Source: Variovorax ginsengisoli
GTDB taxonomy: Bacteria > Pseudomonadota > Gammaproteobacteria > Burkholderiales > Burkholderiaceae_C
Assembly (NCBI RefSeq): GCF_030811835.1
Contig: NZ_JAUSRO010000005.1
Span: 186,001-250,000, forward strand
Length of the DNA stretch: 64,000 nt
Reading direction: 5' to 3'
Shown one piece after another: positions 19,121 through 26,900 of the stretch (position 1 is the stretch's first letter; each line of letters opens with the position of its first letter). The notes beneath the pieces are model-generated. The model saw nothing but the letters and a program-made list of their open reading frames with translations, was not told where the DNA came from and did not search any database. Both the position numbers and the translations under genes were made by a program.

Positions 19121-19145
19121 GGCATGGGTCCATCAGCGCCAGAAA

Positions 19146-19175
19146 GCACAAAGCCGCCCGAAGGCGGCTTTGTGC
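19146..19175. terminator. Bidirectional terminator between convergent genes
   Basis: GCACAAAGCCGCC and GGCGGCTTTGTGC are 13-bp arms with loop CGAA. The AAAG/CTTT part gives U-rich stem edges in both directions. It lies between pckG and the convergent membrane-protein gene ending at 19211. Confidence 0.75.
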
Positions 19176-19210
19176 CGGGTGGGGTGCCTGTTTGCCAGGC
19201 AATTTACCGA

Positions 19211-19750
19211 TCAGTAGTACTTGCCGAGGTTCACACGACGCATGGCTTCGTACAGCGTCGGTGCCTGCACGTCGGCGCTGCGGCGAGCGACCAGGTCCAG
19301 CGCGCTTTGCTTGGCGACCACCGGTGCGGCGACGTCGGTGGCTTCATGGCGGGTCGTGGCAGCCTGCAGGTCCTGCATGATGCGGGCGTCGAGCTTGGCA
19401 TAGGCCAGGAAGCGCTCGTCGGCACGAGCGGCATCACGGCGTGCCGCGTAGGCTTGAACGCCAGCCACGGTGCGGGCCGCCAGGTTGCGGGCAGTGCCCG
19501 AGAAGAAGGCGATCGCGATGAAGGCCACGACCCACATCACGGCCCACACGCCCAGCAGGCCACCTTCGTTGGCAACGAAGCGATCCGCGACGACCAGCAG
19601 GGCCGACACGATGGCGGCCAGCAACAGGGCGGCGAGGCCACGGGTGCCGTCGACGTTGTGGCGAGCGGCGTTCAGGTGATCGACAAAAGCTTCGGCGCGG
19701 ACGACGCCGGGGTGTGCAAGCGGTTGCTCGACGTGGACAAAACTGGTCAT
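19211..19750 (-). CDS. Conserved membrane protein of unknown function
   Basis: The 179 aa protein has a soluble N-terminus, two adjacent transmembrane helices (about residues 38-56, GLAALLLAAIVSALLVVA, and 64-84, GVWAVMWVVAFIAIAFF), then a roughly 95-residue Ala/Arg-rich helical tail ending NLGKYY. AGAAGG lies 8 bp before ATG 19750. I recognise no named domain. A TAGGG-N4-CCCTA palindrome sits about 50 bp upstream of the start, a motif also present before the small gene at 20900-21073. Confidence 0.7.
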   Translation of the reverse strand: MTSFVHVEQPLAHPGVVRAEAFVDHLNAARHNVDGTRGLAALLLAAIVSALLVVADRFVANEGGLLGVWAVMWVVAFIAIAFFSGTARNLAARTVAGVQAYAARRDAARADERFLAYAKLDARIMQDLQAATTRHEATDVAAPVVAKQSALDLVARRSADVQAPTLYEAMRRVNLGKYY

Positions 19751-19796
19751 GATGGTTCCCTTCTGGGATGTGTGGCGAGAGCCGATGTCGTGATAT

Positions 19797-19810
19797 TAGG
19801 GGTTACCCTA
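19797..19810. promoter_or_regulatory. TAGGG-N4-CCCTA palindrome
   Basis: TAGGGGTTACCCTA lies between the leftward membrane-protein gene (start 19750) and the rightward LysR gene (start 19857). It belongs with the GGG-N4-CCC sites at 52-61, 21107-21116 and 21126-21135. Confidence 0.4.
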
Positions 19811-19856
19811 GTAATTCGCCACTTTATCTTACTGATGTATATCATTCACATCAGTT

Positions 19857-20846
19857 ATGGACGTCAATTTCCGCACGCTCGATCTCAACCTGCTGAGGGT
19901 GTTCGACGAGGTCATGTCCGAGCGCAACCTCACGCGCGCGGCACGCAATCTCTCGATCACTCAGCCGGCCGTGAGCAACGCCTTGCGCCGGCTGCGCGAC
20001 GTGCTCGGCGACGAACTGGTTCGCCGTGCGGGCGCGGGGGTCGAACCCACGCCCCGTGCGCTGGCGCTGTGGCCGAACGTGCGCGAAGCTCTCCAGCAAC
20101 TCCAGCACACGCTGGCGCCCAACGAATTCGATGCCGCGGTGGCCGACAACACCTTCGTGCTCGCGATGGCCGATGCCACGGCGGCAGAGCTGATTCCGGG
20201 GCTGGTGCAGATCGTGGAGACGGAAGCGCCCGCCATCTCGATGCGGGTGGTGCCGCTCACCACGCGCGATCCACGCAAGCTGCTCGAGGCCGAAGAGGCG
20301 GACATGGCCATCGGCTATTTCCCCGCCGTGCTCGCCAGCCTCACGGCGCGTGGTCAGTCGGGCGTTGCCGTGCCCTTCGAGACGCAGCGGCTCTACGTCG
20401 GCCAGTATGTGTGCGTGATGCGACATGACCACCCGCTGGCGCAGCAACCGCTCACACTCGACGCGTACTGCAGCGCGCGCCATCTGCTGGTGAGCTTCTC
20501 CGGGCGTCCCTACGGCTTCGTCGACCAGACGCTGAGTGCCATGGGCCGGGAGCGGCGCATCGTCGTGACGGTCAACCAGTTCTTCACGGCCGGGCGGGTG
20601 GTCGCCAATTCAGACCTGCTGACCGTGCTGCCACGCCATTTCGTGAGCGTGACGGGCATCGATACGCAACTGGTGCTGCGCGACCTGCCCTTCGACCAGC
20701 CGCTGGTCCACGTGGACGCGGTCTGGCACCGGCGCGCGCAGCACGGGCTGGCCCACGAATGGCTGCGTGCCGCGCTGGTGCGGGCCGCGGCTGCGGCCTT
20801 CGCCCGCTCGGTGCTCGCCCAGGCTGCACCGAAGCCGGGCACCTGA
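19857..20846 (+). CDS. LysR-family transcriptional regulator
   Basis: A 329 aa LysR protein with the DNA-binding segment DLNLLRVFDEVMSERNLTRAARNLSITQPAVSNALRRLRD, as in the NodD/NahR/LinR branch, and a full effector domain. The C-terminus is extended and Ala-rich. Sequence TATATCATTCACATCAG directly before ATG 19857 is AT-rich and may hold its promoter or operator. The divergent neighbour is the DUF-like membrane protein, not an obvious catabolic gene, so the target is unknown. Confidence 0.87.
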   Translation: MDVNFRTLDLNLLRVFDEVMSERNLTRAARNLSITQPAVSNALRRLRDVLGDELVRRAGAGVEPTPRALALWPNVREALQQLQHTLAPNEFDAAVADNTFVLAMADATAAELIPGLVQIVETEAPAISMRVVPLTTRDPRKLLEAEEADMAIGYFPAVLASLTARGQSGVAVPFETQRLYVGQYVCVMRHDHPLAQQPLTLDAYCSARHLLVSFSGRPYGFVDQTLSAMGRERRIVVTVNQFFTAGRVVANSDLLTVLPRHFVSVTGIDTQLVLRDLPFDQPLVHVDAVWHRRAQHGLAHEWLRAALVRAAAAAFARSVLAQAAPKPGT

Positions 20847-20899
20847 GACGAAGTGCGGGCTCGGCGCGGGGTGTGCGCCTTCGAACCCGAAACTTCAGT

Positions 20900-21073
20900 T
20901 CAGCGGACGACGCTGAGCCACGCGCTGGCGGCCACGCGCAGGTCCTGGGCGTCTTGCGCGTTCATGCCGGCGCGCAGATCGGCGCTTTCCATGAGCAGTG
21001 CAGCGGGACTGGCGGGTGACGTGTCGGCAGGTGCGAAAAAGAATTGAGCCACTTGGGCGATGAGACGGGACAT
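20900..21073 (-). CDS. Small hypothetical protein (57 aa)
   Basis: The frame begins MSRLIAQVAQFFFAPADTSP and ends SAWLSVVR. It has an amphipathic N-terminus and an acidic middle (ESADLRAGMNAQDAQDLRVA). Unlike random frames here it lies behind a good promoter candidate on the same strand: TTGCAA (21141-21146), a 16-bp spacer, TAATCT (21119-21124). Two GGG-N4-CCC palindromes overlap that promoter. No strong Shine-Dalgarno is seen. I do not recognise a family; ATG 21118 would lie at the predicted transcription start and is less likely. Confidence 0.5.
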   Translation of the reverse strand: MSRLIAQVAQFFFAPADTSPASPAALLMESADLRAGMNAQDAQDLRVAASAWLSVVR

Positions 21074-21106
21074 GGACTTGCGCGGCCCCAAGGCAGCGCT
21101 GTGGGT

Positions 21107-21146
21107 GGGAATACCCAAAGATTAAGGGTTTTCCCCTATCTTGCAA
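21107..21146 (-). promoter_or_regulatory. Promoter with two GGG-N4-CCC palindromes
   Basis: On the minus strand TTGCAA (21146-21141) and TAATCT (21124-21119) with a 16-bp spacer form a sigma-70-like promoter reading towards the small gene. GGGTTTTCCC (21126-21135) fills the spacer and GGGAATACCC (21107-21116) covers the expected start site; their starts are 19 bp apart. This arrangement fits repression or response-regulator control. Confidence 0.5.
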
Positions 21147-21201
21147 CGCCGCCTTTATGCCCTCTGCGCATATCGCCATTCGCCTAGACTGGCCGCAGCC
21201 C

Positions 21202-22008
21202 ATGAAAATCCAGCTGCTCTCCGACCTGCACCTCGAATCCCACCCCCATCTGCAAGTGGCACCTGCCGCGGGCGCAGACCTGCTCGTGCTTGCCGGCGAT
21301 GTCGGCTCCTACCAGGCTGGCTCGCAGCTGGCGGGCGACGACTTCGGCCTCGCGCGTTTTTCGCCCCGCCACGGCTGGCCGACGCCGGTGCTGTACGTGC
21401 CGGGCAACCACGAGTACGACGCCACCGACGTCGATGCCACCCATGCACGGCTGCGCGCGCTGTGCGAAGCGCTGGACATCGGCTGGCTCGAACGCGCGAC
21501 CTGCGTGATCGACGGCGTGCGCTTCGTCGGCACCACCCTGTGGGCCGACTTCGATGCACTGGTGTTGCCCGGCGATGCGCTCGGCGAGGCGCTCAAGAAA
21601 CGCAGCAAGGCCATGCGCGCAGCCAACTTCTATCTACGCAAGGCGGCCGCCACGCGCCATGGCGAGCCCTTTCTGGCCGAACAGATCCGCGCTCAGTCCC
21701 TGGAGTGCCAGGCCTGGCTGGCGGACGCGCTGGTACAGCCCTTCGGCGGCACGACCGTGGCAGTGACGCATTTCGCGCCGACGCTGGCCAGCGTCGATCC
21801 GCGCTACGGGCTGGTGCCGGGCACGGCTGGTTTCTGCAATGCACTCGATCCCTTGCTGGCACAGGCGGACTTCTGGTTCCATGGCCACCTGCACTGCGCG
21901 CACGACTATGTGCGCAACGGCTGCCGCGTGGTCGCCAATCCGCTCGGTTATGCGAGCAAGGGCGAGCAGGAAGGCTTTCGCCCCGGCCTGCTGATCGACG
22001 TCCGCTGA
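21202..22008 (+). CDS. Metallophosphoesterase
   Basis: A 268 aa calcineurin-like phosphoesterase. The metal motifs appear in order: SDLHLES (D-x-H), LAGDVGS (GD), YVPGNHEYD (GNHE), a late His in VTHFAPT, and GHLHCAHDY (GHLH). The protein has no signal peptide and is cytosolic. Such enzymes act on phosphodiesters including cyclic nucleotides or nucleic acids; substrate unknown. ATG 21202 puts the first motif at residue 7, as usual. It is convergent with the TetR gene across a GC hairpin. Confidence 0.87.
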   Translation: MKIQLLSDLHLESHPHLQVAPAAGADLLVLAGDVGSYQAGSQLAGDDFGLARFSPRHGWPTPVLYVPGNHEYDATDVDATHARLRALCEALDIGWLERATCVIDGVRFVGTTLWADFDALVLPGDALGEALKKRSKAMRAANFYLRKAAATRHGEPFLAEQIRAQSLECQAWLADALVQPFGGTTVAVTHFAPTLASVDPRYGLVPGTAGFCNALDPLLAQADFWFHGHLHCAHDYVRNGCRVVANPLGYASKGEQEGFRPGLLIDVR

Positions 22009-22025
22009 GGCCGGCCCTGCCGGCC
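22009..22025. terminator. GC hairpin between convergent genes
   Basis: GGCCGGC and GCCGGCC form a perfect 7-bp stem with a CCT loop, directly after the metallophosphoesterase stop codon. No T-run follows, so its strength as a terminator is uncertain. Confidence 0.4.
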
Positions 22026-22031
22026 GAGCGC

Positions 22032-22655
22032 TCAGCGCGCCGCGAGACCGTCGAAGCAGGTCGACAGCACCAGTTCGACGATCTGCGCGTCGCTGTAGAG
22101 GCCGCCGACCTTCAAGAACTCGAGCACCGGGTCGCAGGCTCGTGCGAACAGGGTGTAGAGCACGACGATGGCAGGCAGCTTGCTGCTCATGGCGCCGTCG
22201 GCCTGTGCAACCTGGATCCAGCCACCCAACGTGTTGCTCACCTCCATCAGGCGGTCGAGGTAGGCGCGGTTGTTCATCAGTGCGGCGCGCAGGGTCGAGT
22301 TCTGGTGCGGCAGTGAAGGCATTTCGCCAGCGAGTTGCACCTCCATGGTCCAGCGCACGACCGCGCGCAGCTTGGTCATGGGCGGGTCGGCCGCGGGCAG
22401 GGAATCCAGAAAATCCTGGGTGCGCTTCATGATGCGCACCATCGCCGCGGCCGCCAGGTCCTCCTTGCTGGGGAAGTGCTTGTAGAGGCTCGCCTTGGCA
22501 ATGCCCACCGAGGCGGCGACCTCGTCGACGGTCATCGACTCGAACCCTTTTTCGGCCAGCAGGCGATTCACCGTCTGCACGATCGCCTCTTCGCGCGCCA
22601 GCAGCATCTGGGCCTTGAAGGACGTTTTGGGTACGGGCGCAGTCACGGTGTTCAT
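22032..22655 (-). CDS. TetR-family transcriptional regulator
   Basis: The 207 aa protein has the TetR helix-turn-helix (AIVQTVNRLLAEKGFESMTVDEVAASVGIAKASLYKHFPSKED in the first 70 residues) and a variable ligand domain. TetR proteins are mostly repressors released by small molecules. It is divergent from an SDR dehydrogenase gene, and a 10-bp palindrome ACCGATCGGT lies between them at 22727-22736. Control of the SDR gene and of itself is the natural inference. Confidence 0.88.
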   Translation of the reverse strand: MNTVTAPVPKTSFKAQMLLAREEAIVQTVNRLLAEKGFESMTVDEVAASVGIAKASLYKHFPSKEDLAAAAMVRIMKRTQDFLDSLPAADPPMTKLRAVVRWTMEVQLAGEMPSLPHQNSTLRAALMNNRAYLDRLMEVSNTLGGWIQVAQADGAMSSKLPAIVVLYTLFARACDPVLEFLKVGGLYSDAQIVELVLSTCFDGLAAR

Positions 22656-22726
22656 CCCCTGATTTTAGTCACAGCCGTCTATGTGCATACATGTCGGACA
22701 AATAAAGACCAATGGGTTTTATTGCT

Positions 22727-22736
22727 ACCGATCGGT
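22727..22736. promoter_or_regulatory. Palindrome ACCGATCGGT, candidate TetR operator
   Basis: A perfect 10-bp palindrome in the 228-bp region between the TetR and SDR genes, 72 bp before the TetR start. The ACCG/CGGT half-sites are common among TetR-family operators. Confidence 0.45.
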
Positions 22737-22883
22737 CGGCATTCGACATCGACACCGGGTCATTTGCCCGTCTGCACCGACCGAAGGCGCATGCCTTGCC
22801 CTACATCGCCAGCACAGCGATGGAGAAATGCTGCACGCTGCGGGCCCGGCCGGGCCCTTGCGATTCGACAGGAGCACTCATTC

Positions 22884-23777
22884 ATGGCAAGCCACTTGCG
22901 GCCACTCGCCGAACAGATCATCGTGCTGACCGGTGCCTCCAGCGGCATCGGGCTGTGCACCGCCCAGCTCGCGGCCGAACGGGGCGCACGCCTCGTGCTG
23001 GTCGCCCGCAGCGGCGACGTACTCGAACAGTTGGTCGCCGAGATCGCGGCCAACGGCGGTACGGCCATCGCGGCCATTGCCGACGTGGCCGACCGTGCGC
23101 AGATGGACGAGGTCGCGCGCATCGCCATCGCCGAATTCGGACGCATCGACACCTGGATCAACAACGCCGGCGTCTCGGTCTACGGCCGGCTCGATCAGGT
23201 GATGGACGAAGACCACCGCAAGATCTTCGAGACCAACTTCTGGGGCGTGGTCAATGGTTCGCTGGCCGCACTGCCCTATTTGCAGCTCGAAGGCGGCGCA
23301 CTGATCAACCTGGGCAGCGAGGTGTCCGAAGCGGTGGTGCCGCTGCAAGGCATGTACTCGGCCTCCAAGCATGCGGTCAAGGGCTTCACCGATGCGTTGC
23401 GGGTCGAGGTCGAGCAAACCGACGCGCGTGGCGTGAGCGTGACGCTGATCCAGCCGACGGCGGTCAACACACCCTTTCCGCACAACGCGCGCAACTACCT
23501 CGACCAGGAACCTCAACTGCCCGACCCGATGATCGATCCGCAGGACGTGGCCGAAAGCATCCTCAAGGCGGCGACCGAAGGCGGGCGCGACGTGAAGGTC
23601 GGCGCGATGTCCACCTTCAACACGGCCATCGCGAAGATGGTGCCGTGGCTGGGCGACTGGATGTCGTCCCGCCAGACCGACCGCCAGCAGAGCACGGAAA
23701 AGCCAAGACGCCCCGAAGGCACGCTGTACGAACCCGGCCATTCCGGACGCATCCACGGGCGCGCGTTGCACACCTGA
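22884..23777 (+). CDS. Short-chain dehydrogenase/reductase
   Basis: A 297 aa classical SDR with the NAD(P) motif TGASSGIG near residue 18, NNAGVS, and the active-site YSASK. The C-terminus extends beyond the usual 250 residues with a basic stretch (RQTDRQQSTEKPRRPEG). AGGAG 7 bp ahead of ATG 22884 fixes the start. It reduces or oxidises an unidentified alcohol/ketone pair. A TetR gene lies opposite, so expression is probably induced by the substrate or a related toxic compound. Confidence 0.88.
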   Translation: MASHLRPLAEQIIVLTGASSGIGLCTAQLAAERGARLVLVARSGDVLEQLVAEIAANGGTAIAAIADVADRAQMDEVARIAIAEFGRIDTWINNAGVSVYGRLDQVMDEDHRKIFETNFWGVVNGSLAALPYLQLEGGALINLGSEVSEAVVPLQGMYSASKHAVKGFTDALRVEVEQTDARGVSVTLIQPTAVNTPFPHNARNYLDQEPQLPDPMIDPQDVAESILKAATEGGRDVKVGAMSTFNTAIAKMVPWLGDWMSSRQTDRQQSTEKPRRPEGTLYEPGHSGRIHGRALHT

Positions 23778-23847
23778 GGTTGCCCGGCCGGGCGTGGCCC
23801 CGCATGCGCGCCGCCTATGATCGGCGCGCAATCGCAAGGGAGAACGC

Positions 23848-25077
23848 ATGCTCAACGGCCTGTGGCTGGGATTTTTCTTGGTGGCGGCAGTGGCTGCCTT
23901 CGGCCGCTGGCTGATCGGCGGCGACGCGGCCGTGTTTGCCGCGATGGTCGAAAGCCTGTTCGCCATGGCACGCCTGGCCGTCGAGGTCATGGTGCTGCTG
24001 TTCGGCACGCTCACGCTGTGGCTCGGCTTCCTGCGCATTGCCGAGGCGGCCGGGCTGGTGGCGTGGCTCGCCCGACTGCTCGGGCCGCTGTTCAGTCGCC
24101 TGATGCCGGGCGTGCCCGCGGGCCATCCGGCGCTGGGTTTGATCACCATGAACTTCGCGGCCAATGCACTGGGCCTGGACAACGCCGCCACGCCCATCGG
24201 CCTGAAGGCGATGCGCGAGCTGCAGACACTCAACCCTGAGCCGACGCGCGCGACCAACGCGCAGATCCTGTTCCTGGTGCTCAACGCGTCGTCGCTCACG
24301 CTGCTGCCCGTCACCATCTTCATGTACCGCGCGCAGCAGGGCGCCGCCGACCCGACGCTGGTGTTCCTGCCGATCCTGCTGGCCACCTCTGCATCCACCC
24401 TGGTCGGCCTGCTGTCGGTCGCGCTGGTGCAGCGCCTGCGGCTGTGGGACCCGGTGGTGCTCGCCTACCTGCTGCCGGGCGCGCTGGCCCTTGCAGGCTT
24501 CATGGCGCTGCTGGCCACGCTGTCGGCTGCCGCGCTTGCCGCGCTGTCCTCCCTGCTCGGCAACCTGGTGCTGTTCGGGCTGATCCTCGTCTTCCTGATC
24601 GCGGGCGCGGTGCGGCGAGTGAACGTGTACGACCGCTTCATCGAAGGTGCGAAGGAAGGCTTCGACGTCGCGAAGAACCTGCTGCCCTACCTGGTGGCGA
24701 TGCTGTGCGCCGTGGGCGTGCTGCGGGCCTCTGGCGCCCTGGACCTTGCGCTCGAGGGCATCCGCTGGCTCGTGGGCCAGACCGGCTGGGACACGCGCTT
24801 CGTCGACGCGCTGCCCACCGCACTGGTCAAGCCCTTCTCTGGCAGCGCCGCGCGCGCGATGCTGATCGAGACGATGAAGAGCCAGGGCGTGGACAGCTTC
24901 CCGGCGCTGGCAGCCGCGACCATCCAGGGCAGCACCGAGACCACCTTCTACGTGCTCGCCGTGTATTTCGGCGCGGTGGGCATTCAGCGCGCACGGCATT
25001 CGGTGGCCTGCGCGCTGGCGGCGGAGCTCGCGGGCGTGGTGGCCGCCATCGGCGTGTGCTATTGGTTCTTTGGCTGA
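23848..25077 (+). CDS. Fused SpmA-SpmB nucleoside-recognition membrane protein
   Basis: A 409 aa multi-pass protein joining two Gate (nucleoside recognition) modules. The N-terminal half resembles SpmA (LWLGFLRIAEAAGLVAWLARLLGPLFSRL, then NFAANALGLDNAATPIGLKAM). The C-terminal half resembles SpmB (EGAKEGFDVAKNLLPYLVAMLCAVGVLR, then ATIQGSTETTFYVLAVYFGAVG). Each half has about four or five helices. In Bacillus the two are separate spore-maturation proteins; in non-sporing bacteria the role is unknown. GGGAG lies about 9 bp before ATG 23848. Confidence 0.85.
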   Translation: MLNGLWLGFFLVAAVAAFGRWLIGGDAAVFAAMVESLFAMARLAVEVMVLLFGTLTLWLGFLRIAEAAGLVAWLARLLGPLFSRLMPGVPAGHPALGLITMNFAANALGLDNAATPIGLKAMRELQTLNPEPTRATNAQILFLVLNASSLTLLPVTIFMYRAQQGAADPTLVFLPILLATSASTLVGLLSVALVQRLRLWDPVVLAYLLPGALALAGFMALLATLSAAALAALSSLLGNLVLFGLILVFLIAGAVRRVNVYDRFIEGAKEGFDVAKNLLPYLVAMLCAVGVLRASGALDLALEGIRWLVGQTGWDTRFVDALPTALVKPFSGSAARAMLIETMKSQGVDSFPALAAATIQGSTETTFYVLAVYFGAVGIQRARHSVACALAAELAGVVAAIGVCYWFFG

Positions 25078-25156
25078 CAGCGACCAACACGGCCATGGGC
25101 CATCGGCCAGAATGGAGGTGCGCCATTCTGCGCACCCCCTTCCAGGTTCCTTTGCC

Positions 25157-25666
25157 GTGACTGCTCCAGCCCAGGCGCAACCGCCCTCTTTCTCCACCAA
25201 CGAGTTCCGCAGCGCGCTCGGCATGTTCGCCACCGGCGTGACCATCGTCACCGCACGCGCGGCCGACGGCACGCTGATCGGGCTCACGGCGAACTCTTTC
25301 AACTCGGTATCGCTCGCACCGCCACTGGTGCTGTGGAGCCTGTCGCAGCGCGCGGCCTCAATGGCAGCGTTGAGCACGGGCTCGCACTACGCGATCAACA
25401 TCCTCGCAGCCGACCAGAAGCACCTGGCCGAACGCTTTGCGACCAAGGACATCGACCGCTTCGCCGACGTGCGCTTCACCGCCGGCACCGGCGGCGCGCC
25501 GCTGCTCGAAGGCGCCGCGGCCAGCTTCGAATGCTTCAACCGCAGCCGCTACGACGAGGGCGACCACGTGATCTTCGTGGGCGAGGTGGAGCGCTGCGCA
25601 CACACGCCCGGCGCGTCACCGCTGCTGTTCCACGGCGGGCGCTTCTACACGGAACACCCGCTTTAG
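25157..25666 (+). CDS. Flavin reductase-like domain protein
   Basis: A 169 aa protein of the flavin reductase (FMN-binding split-barrel) family, as shown by FRSALGMFATGVTIVTARAADG, LTANSFNSVSLAPPLVLWSLS and YAINILAADQ. These use NAD(P)H to reduce flavin for a partner monooxygenase, or act alone. No monooxygenase is adjacent. The start is taken as GTG 25157; ATG 25112 would add a basic 15-residue segment. It ends 1 bp before the convergent GNAT gene, a tight tail-to-tail arrangement. Confidence 0.85.
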   Translation: MTAPAQAQPPSFSTNEFRSALGMFATGVTIVTARAADGTLIGLTANSFNSVSLAPPLVLWSLSQRAASMAALSTGSHYAINILAADQKHLAERFATKDIDRFADVRFTAGTGGAPLLEGAAASFECFNRSRYDEGDHVIFVGEVERCAHTPGASPLLFHGGRFYTEHPL

Positions 25667-25667
25667 A

Positions 25668-26204
25668 TCAACCGTCGACCGGGCGCGCCGGTGTTTCCAG
25701 CAGCAGCTGATAGAAGGCCGCGTCCAGCCATCGGCCGAACTTGAAGCCGACCTGCGCCATCGTGCCCGAGTGCGTGAACCCCAGTCGCTCGTGCAAGGCG
25801 ATGCTGCCCTGGTTGCTGGCATCGATGCAGCCGACAAGCGCGTGAAGATCGGCCGCGCGAGCGCGGCGGATGAGTTCAGCGATCAGCGTCTTTCCGAGTC
25901 CCTGACCGCGGTGTTCATGGTGCACGTAGACGCTGTGTTCGACGGTGTACTTGTAGGCAGGAAAGGCGCGGAAGGTGCCCCAACTCGCGAAGGCCAGCAA
26001 CTTGCCAGAAGCATCAACGGCGCCGACCACGGGAAAACCGTGGGCCCGCTTGGTCGCGAACCAGGCCGCCATCGCTTCTGGCGGGCGCGGGGCGTAGTCG
26101 TAGAGGGCCGTCGAGTTGGCGATCGCCTCGTTGAGGATGGCCAGGATCGCGGCGGCATGCTCGGCTTCGTTGCAGTCCAGAAGCCGTACGGTGCCGTTCG
26201 TCAT
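25668..26204 (-). CDS. GNAT N-acetyltransferase, phosphinothricin acetyltransferase-like
   Basis: A 178 aa acetyltransferase. VHHEHRGQGLGKTLIAELI is the acetyl-CoA motif A. The segments AILNEAIANSTALYDY and AYKYTVEHSVYV are typical of the Pat/MddA branch that acetylates phosphinothricin, methionine sulfoximine and relatives. Its ATG overlaps the stop of the XRE gene upstream as ATGA (26201-26204), so translation is coupled. Such XRE-cupin/GNAT pairs suggest inducible detoxification of an amino-acid analogue. Confidence 0.88.
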   Translation of the reverse strand: MTNGTVRLLDCNEAEHAAAILAILNEAIANSTALYDYAPRPPEAMAAWFATKRAHGFPVVGAVDASGKLLAFASWGTFRAFPAYKYTVEHSVYVHHEHRGQGLGKTLIAELIRRARAADLHALVGCIDASNQGSIALHERLGFTHSGTMAQVGFKFGRWLDAAFYQLLLETPARPVDG

Positions 26205-26824
26205 GTCGTTGGACCTTTCACCAGTGGGGCCAGGGCCTCGTCGCAGATCGCCACGATGTACTTGGCAGGTTGAGAAGACGGGTTGCTGTAAACCAGCGGT
26301 CGGTCCAGCTTCAGCGCCAGGCAGTCGCCGCTGCGCAGCAGATGGCGCTCGTCGCCCAGCGTGACCTCGATCTGGCCTTGCAGCACCCAGATCTGCTGCT
26401 CGAGCGCCGGCCGGCGCGCGCTCGACTCGTAGGCGACCCGGGCCTTCGCGGGGAAGTGGACTTCGACCAGCTGGATGGGCGTCGGCCAGTTCGGTGGCGA
26501 CAGGTTGCGTCGCAGGTAGCCCGACTCGGGGTCCTTCCAGATGGCCTGCTCCGCACGCCGAGCGAGCGGCCGTCGTTCTTCGTCCGCGGCCTCGGGGCCG
26601 AAGAGGCTGGCCATCGAGACGCCCAGCCCGGCCGCCAGTTTCTCGAGCACCACAGCGGTCGGGCTGGCTTCGGCGCGCTCGATCAGGGAGATCATCGACC
26701 GGCTGACACCGCTGTTCAAGGCGAGTGCGTCCAGGGTCTCGGCGCGCGCGGTCCGCAGGTCGCGCACCCGCTTGGCGATGCGGGTGTGGATGTCGTCGAT
26801 GGTCGGCGCTTCTCTTTCCTTCAT
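26201..26824 (-). CDS. XRE-family regulator with cupin sensor domain
   Basis: A 207 aa protein with an N-terminal XRE helix-turn-helix (RVRDLRTARAETLDALALNSGVSRSMISLIERAEASPTAVVLEKLAAGLG) and a C-terminal cupin barrel (about residues 115-195, with LEQQIWVLQGQIEVTLGDERHLLRSGD). The architecture is that of PuuR-like repressors. It is the first gene of a two-gene unit with the acetyltransferase. An ATCCAG-N4-CTGGAT inverted repeat starts 12 bp upstream of ATG 26824 and is the likely operator. Confidence 0.9.
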   Translation of the reverse strand: MKEREAPTIDDIHTRIAKRVRDLRTARAETLDALALNSGVSRSMISLIERAEASPTAVVLEKLAAGLGVSMASLFGPEAADEERRPLARRAEQAIWKDPESGYLRRNLSPPNWPTPIQLVEVHFPAKARVAYESSARRPALEQQIWVLQGQIEVTLGDERHLLRSGDCLALKLDRPLVYSNPSSQPAKYIVAICDEALAPLVKGPTT

Positions 26825-26835
26825 GGTGGACGAGT

Positions 26836-26851
26836 ATCCAGCATCCTGGAT
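26836..26851. promoter_or_regulatory. Inverted repeat before the XRE-cupin gene
   Basis: ATCCAG (26836-26841) and CTGGAT (26846-26851) with a 4-bp spacer lie just upstream of the regulator's start codon, where repressor binding would block its own transcription. Confidence 0.5.
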
Positions 26852-26900
26852 TGACGGGCAAGACCTTCCTGAGGCCGTCTTTGACCCGCCCGTCGCCTCC

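Noticed and set aside
17116..19149. A 677-codon open frame opposite pckG
   Set aside because: Same reason: it mirrors the codon bias of pckG, covers its terminator and shows no domain.
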